From NCBI GenBank assembly GCA_934254925.1, contig CAKQMD010000035.1:1-14650 (forward strand): 14,650 bases of DNA, in the 5' to 3' direction. Position numbers and translations under genes: made by a program. The stretch's first letter is position 1. Each line of letters starts with the position of its first letter. The notes beneath the pieces are model-generated. The model saw only the letters and a program-made list of their open reading frames with translations. It made no database searches and was not told the origin of the DNA. This DNA comes from an uncultured Alphaproteobacteria bacterium (GTDB lineage Bacteria; Pseudomonadota; Alphaproteobacteria; RF32; CAG-239). Below, piece after piece: positions 13,867 through 14,650 of the stretch.

Positions 13867-13912
13867 TGCCACAAAAGAGTTTTTGCATGCAAGAAAATGA
13901 AAGGATAAGCAA

Positions 13913-14527
13913 ATGACCGCACCTCTGATGCCGCGTGCGACGGCAGTTTGGCTGGTTGAAAACACCACCCTTACTTTTAAGCAAATTGCAGATTTCTGCG
14001 AATTGCACGAACTGGAAATTCAGGCGATTGCCGACGGTGACGTTGCCGGAAACATTATGGGTTTGAGCCCGTTGGACAACAATCAGCTGACGATTGTTGA
14101 GATTCGCCGCTGCGAGGCCGACCCTCGCGCCAGTCTGGAAGCCAATCCTTTGGAGCGCAATGTTAAGGCGCGCAACGCCAAGGCCAAGAAGGTTTTGTCC
14201 CCGTCCCAGCGCAATGACAAACCCTGCGCCATTTTGTGGATGCTGAAGAATTATCCTGAAATGCGCGACAGCCAGATCTGCAAGATCATTGGCACGACCA
14301 AACCGACGATTGAAGCAGTCCGCAGCGGAACGCATAAGGATTCTGCCGTCCTTCGTCCCAAAAATCCAGTAACCATCGGTTTGTGCTCAGAAAAAGACAT
14401 TGAGCGCGGTTTGACGCTTTCTGCCCGGGCGGATAAGGCGGATGTTACCAAGGCCGAAAAAGCCAAAAAGGCCAAGAAAAAAACGGCGACAAAATCCAAA
14501 GCCTCGGCCAAAAAAGCCGAAGAATAA
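13913..14527 (+). CDS. trcR: DUF1013 cell cycle transcriptional regulator (TrcR-like)
   Basis: A DNA-binding regulator found essentially in alphaproteobacteria and described in the Caulobacter cell-cycle network as TrcR. The 204 residues begin with the family hallmark PLMPRATAVWLVENTTLTF. Two helix-turn-helix-like units are visible: TFKQIADFCELHELEIQAIADGD (about 21-43, with the family IADGxVA) and DSQICKIIGTTKPTIEAVR (119-137). NPVTIGLCSE (151-160) is the conserved C-terminal motif. A Lys/Ala-rich tail (about 172-204) extends beyond the core and may add nonspecific DNA affinity. AAAGGA lies 7 bases before ATG. The gene has its own promoter and terminator. Its presence is one of the strongest taxonomic markers in the window. 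Confidence 0.93.
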   Translation: MTAPLMPRATAVWLVENTTLTFKQIADFCELHELEIQAIADGDVAGNIMGLSPLDNNQLTIVEIRRCEADPRASLEANPLERNVKARNAKAKKVLSPSQRNDKPCAILWMLKNYPEMRDSQICKIIGTTKPTIEAVRSGTHKDSAVLRPKNPVTIGLCSEKDIERGLTLSARADKADVTKAEKAKKAKKKTATKSKASAKKAEE

Positions 14528-14641
14528 AAAAGAGCCCCTGCTTCGGCAGGGCTTTTTTATGTCTAATTCTGCGATAACGGGGTCAATAGATTATATCCAA
14601 AACGCCGATTGCCTGAGGAAAAGTTTTGCAAGTTTTTTGAG
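14527..14641 (+). repeat. Terminator-linked dispersed repeat, right copy
   Basis: This copy follows the DUF1013 stop: terminator hairpin, tgtctaa, 16 variable bases, core tcaatagattatatccaaaa (14583-14602), 10 variable bases, then the ctgagg...ttgcaag block (14613-14641). It matches the left copy (16-128, minus strand) in module order and spacing with a single-base indel. Both copies begin at the end of a protein gene and include that gene's terminator. Confidence 0.8.
14532..14558 (+). terminator. Rho-independent terminator of the DUF1013 gene
   Basis: agcccctgc-ttcg-gcagggct forms a stem with one bulged C, capped by a UUCG tetraloop and followed by six Ts. It starts 4 bases after the DUF1013 stop codon. 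Confidence 0.92.
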
Positions 14642-14650
14642 CCGTTTTCT

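Noticed and set aside
1..14650. The inverted repeats at the two ends as terminal repeats of a composite transposon.
   Set aside because: The interval holds housekeeping genes, no transposase or integrase is present, and each repeat contains the terminator of its adjacent gene. A dispersed repeat where the assembly stopped is simpler.

Overview
The window looks like chromosomal DNA from an alphaproteobacterium of moderate GC content, possibly one of the uncultured host-associated Rhodospirillales-like lineages. The class-level placement rests on the DUF1013/TrcR regulator, a cysteine-free L31, a DUF4164-like gene followed by zapA, a 6S RNA and a YmdB phosphodiesterase, and an alphaproteobacterial-type AspRS and flagellin. 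The finer placement is inference. Gene density is high, intergenic gaps are short, and no transposase, integrase, tRNA, rRNA or CRISPR array is visible.

Left part (1-4254): aspS runs leftward and ends in a strong terminator. It is divergent from a tight ruvA-ruvB-ybgC operon for Holliday-junction processing plus a hotdog thioesterase. The usual neighbours ruvC (upstream) and tolQRAB (downstream) are absent. Middle (4271-8032, all leftward): a 646-residue flagellin whose interior carries a long beta-helix-like insertion; a ymdB-type cyclic-nucleotide phosphodiesterase; a 6S RNA that I infer from position and folding; zapA; and a DUF4164-like coiled-coil gene overlapping zapA. Right part (8033-14527, all rightward): a shortened ThiE/TenI-like protein, efp, a suhB-family gene that has lost most of its metal ligands, an OmpA-like envelope protein, rpmE, a two-TM protein with a cyclase-like C-terminal tail, a PPC-like beta protein with no signal peptide, and the DUF1013/TrcR regulator.

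Most genes are housekeeping: translation (aspS, efp, rpmE), recombination (ruvAB), cell division and cell cycle (zapA, DUF1013), global transcription control (6S) and envelope (ybgC, OmpA-like). Promoters with near-consensus -35/-10 boxes are readable before the flagellin, the DUF4164-zapA pair, rpmE, the PPC-like gene and DUF1013.

The most notable items are: (1) a terminator-linked repeat of about 115 bp present at both ends of the window in inverted orientation, including a 20/20 identical core; (2) the flagellin with a beta-helix-like domain inserted at an unusual place in D1; (3) the degenerate SuhB homologue retained in an efp operon; (4) a membrane protein with a remnant cyclase-like tail; and (5) two mutually exclusive hairpins in the ruvA leader. 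I see no clear multi-gene novel system; the strongest candidates for new biology are the repeat family, the flagellin and the pseudo-SuhB.
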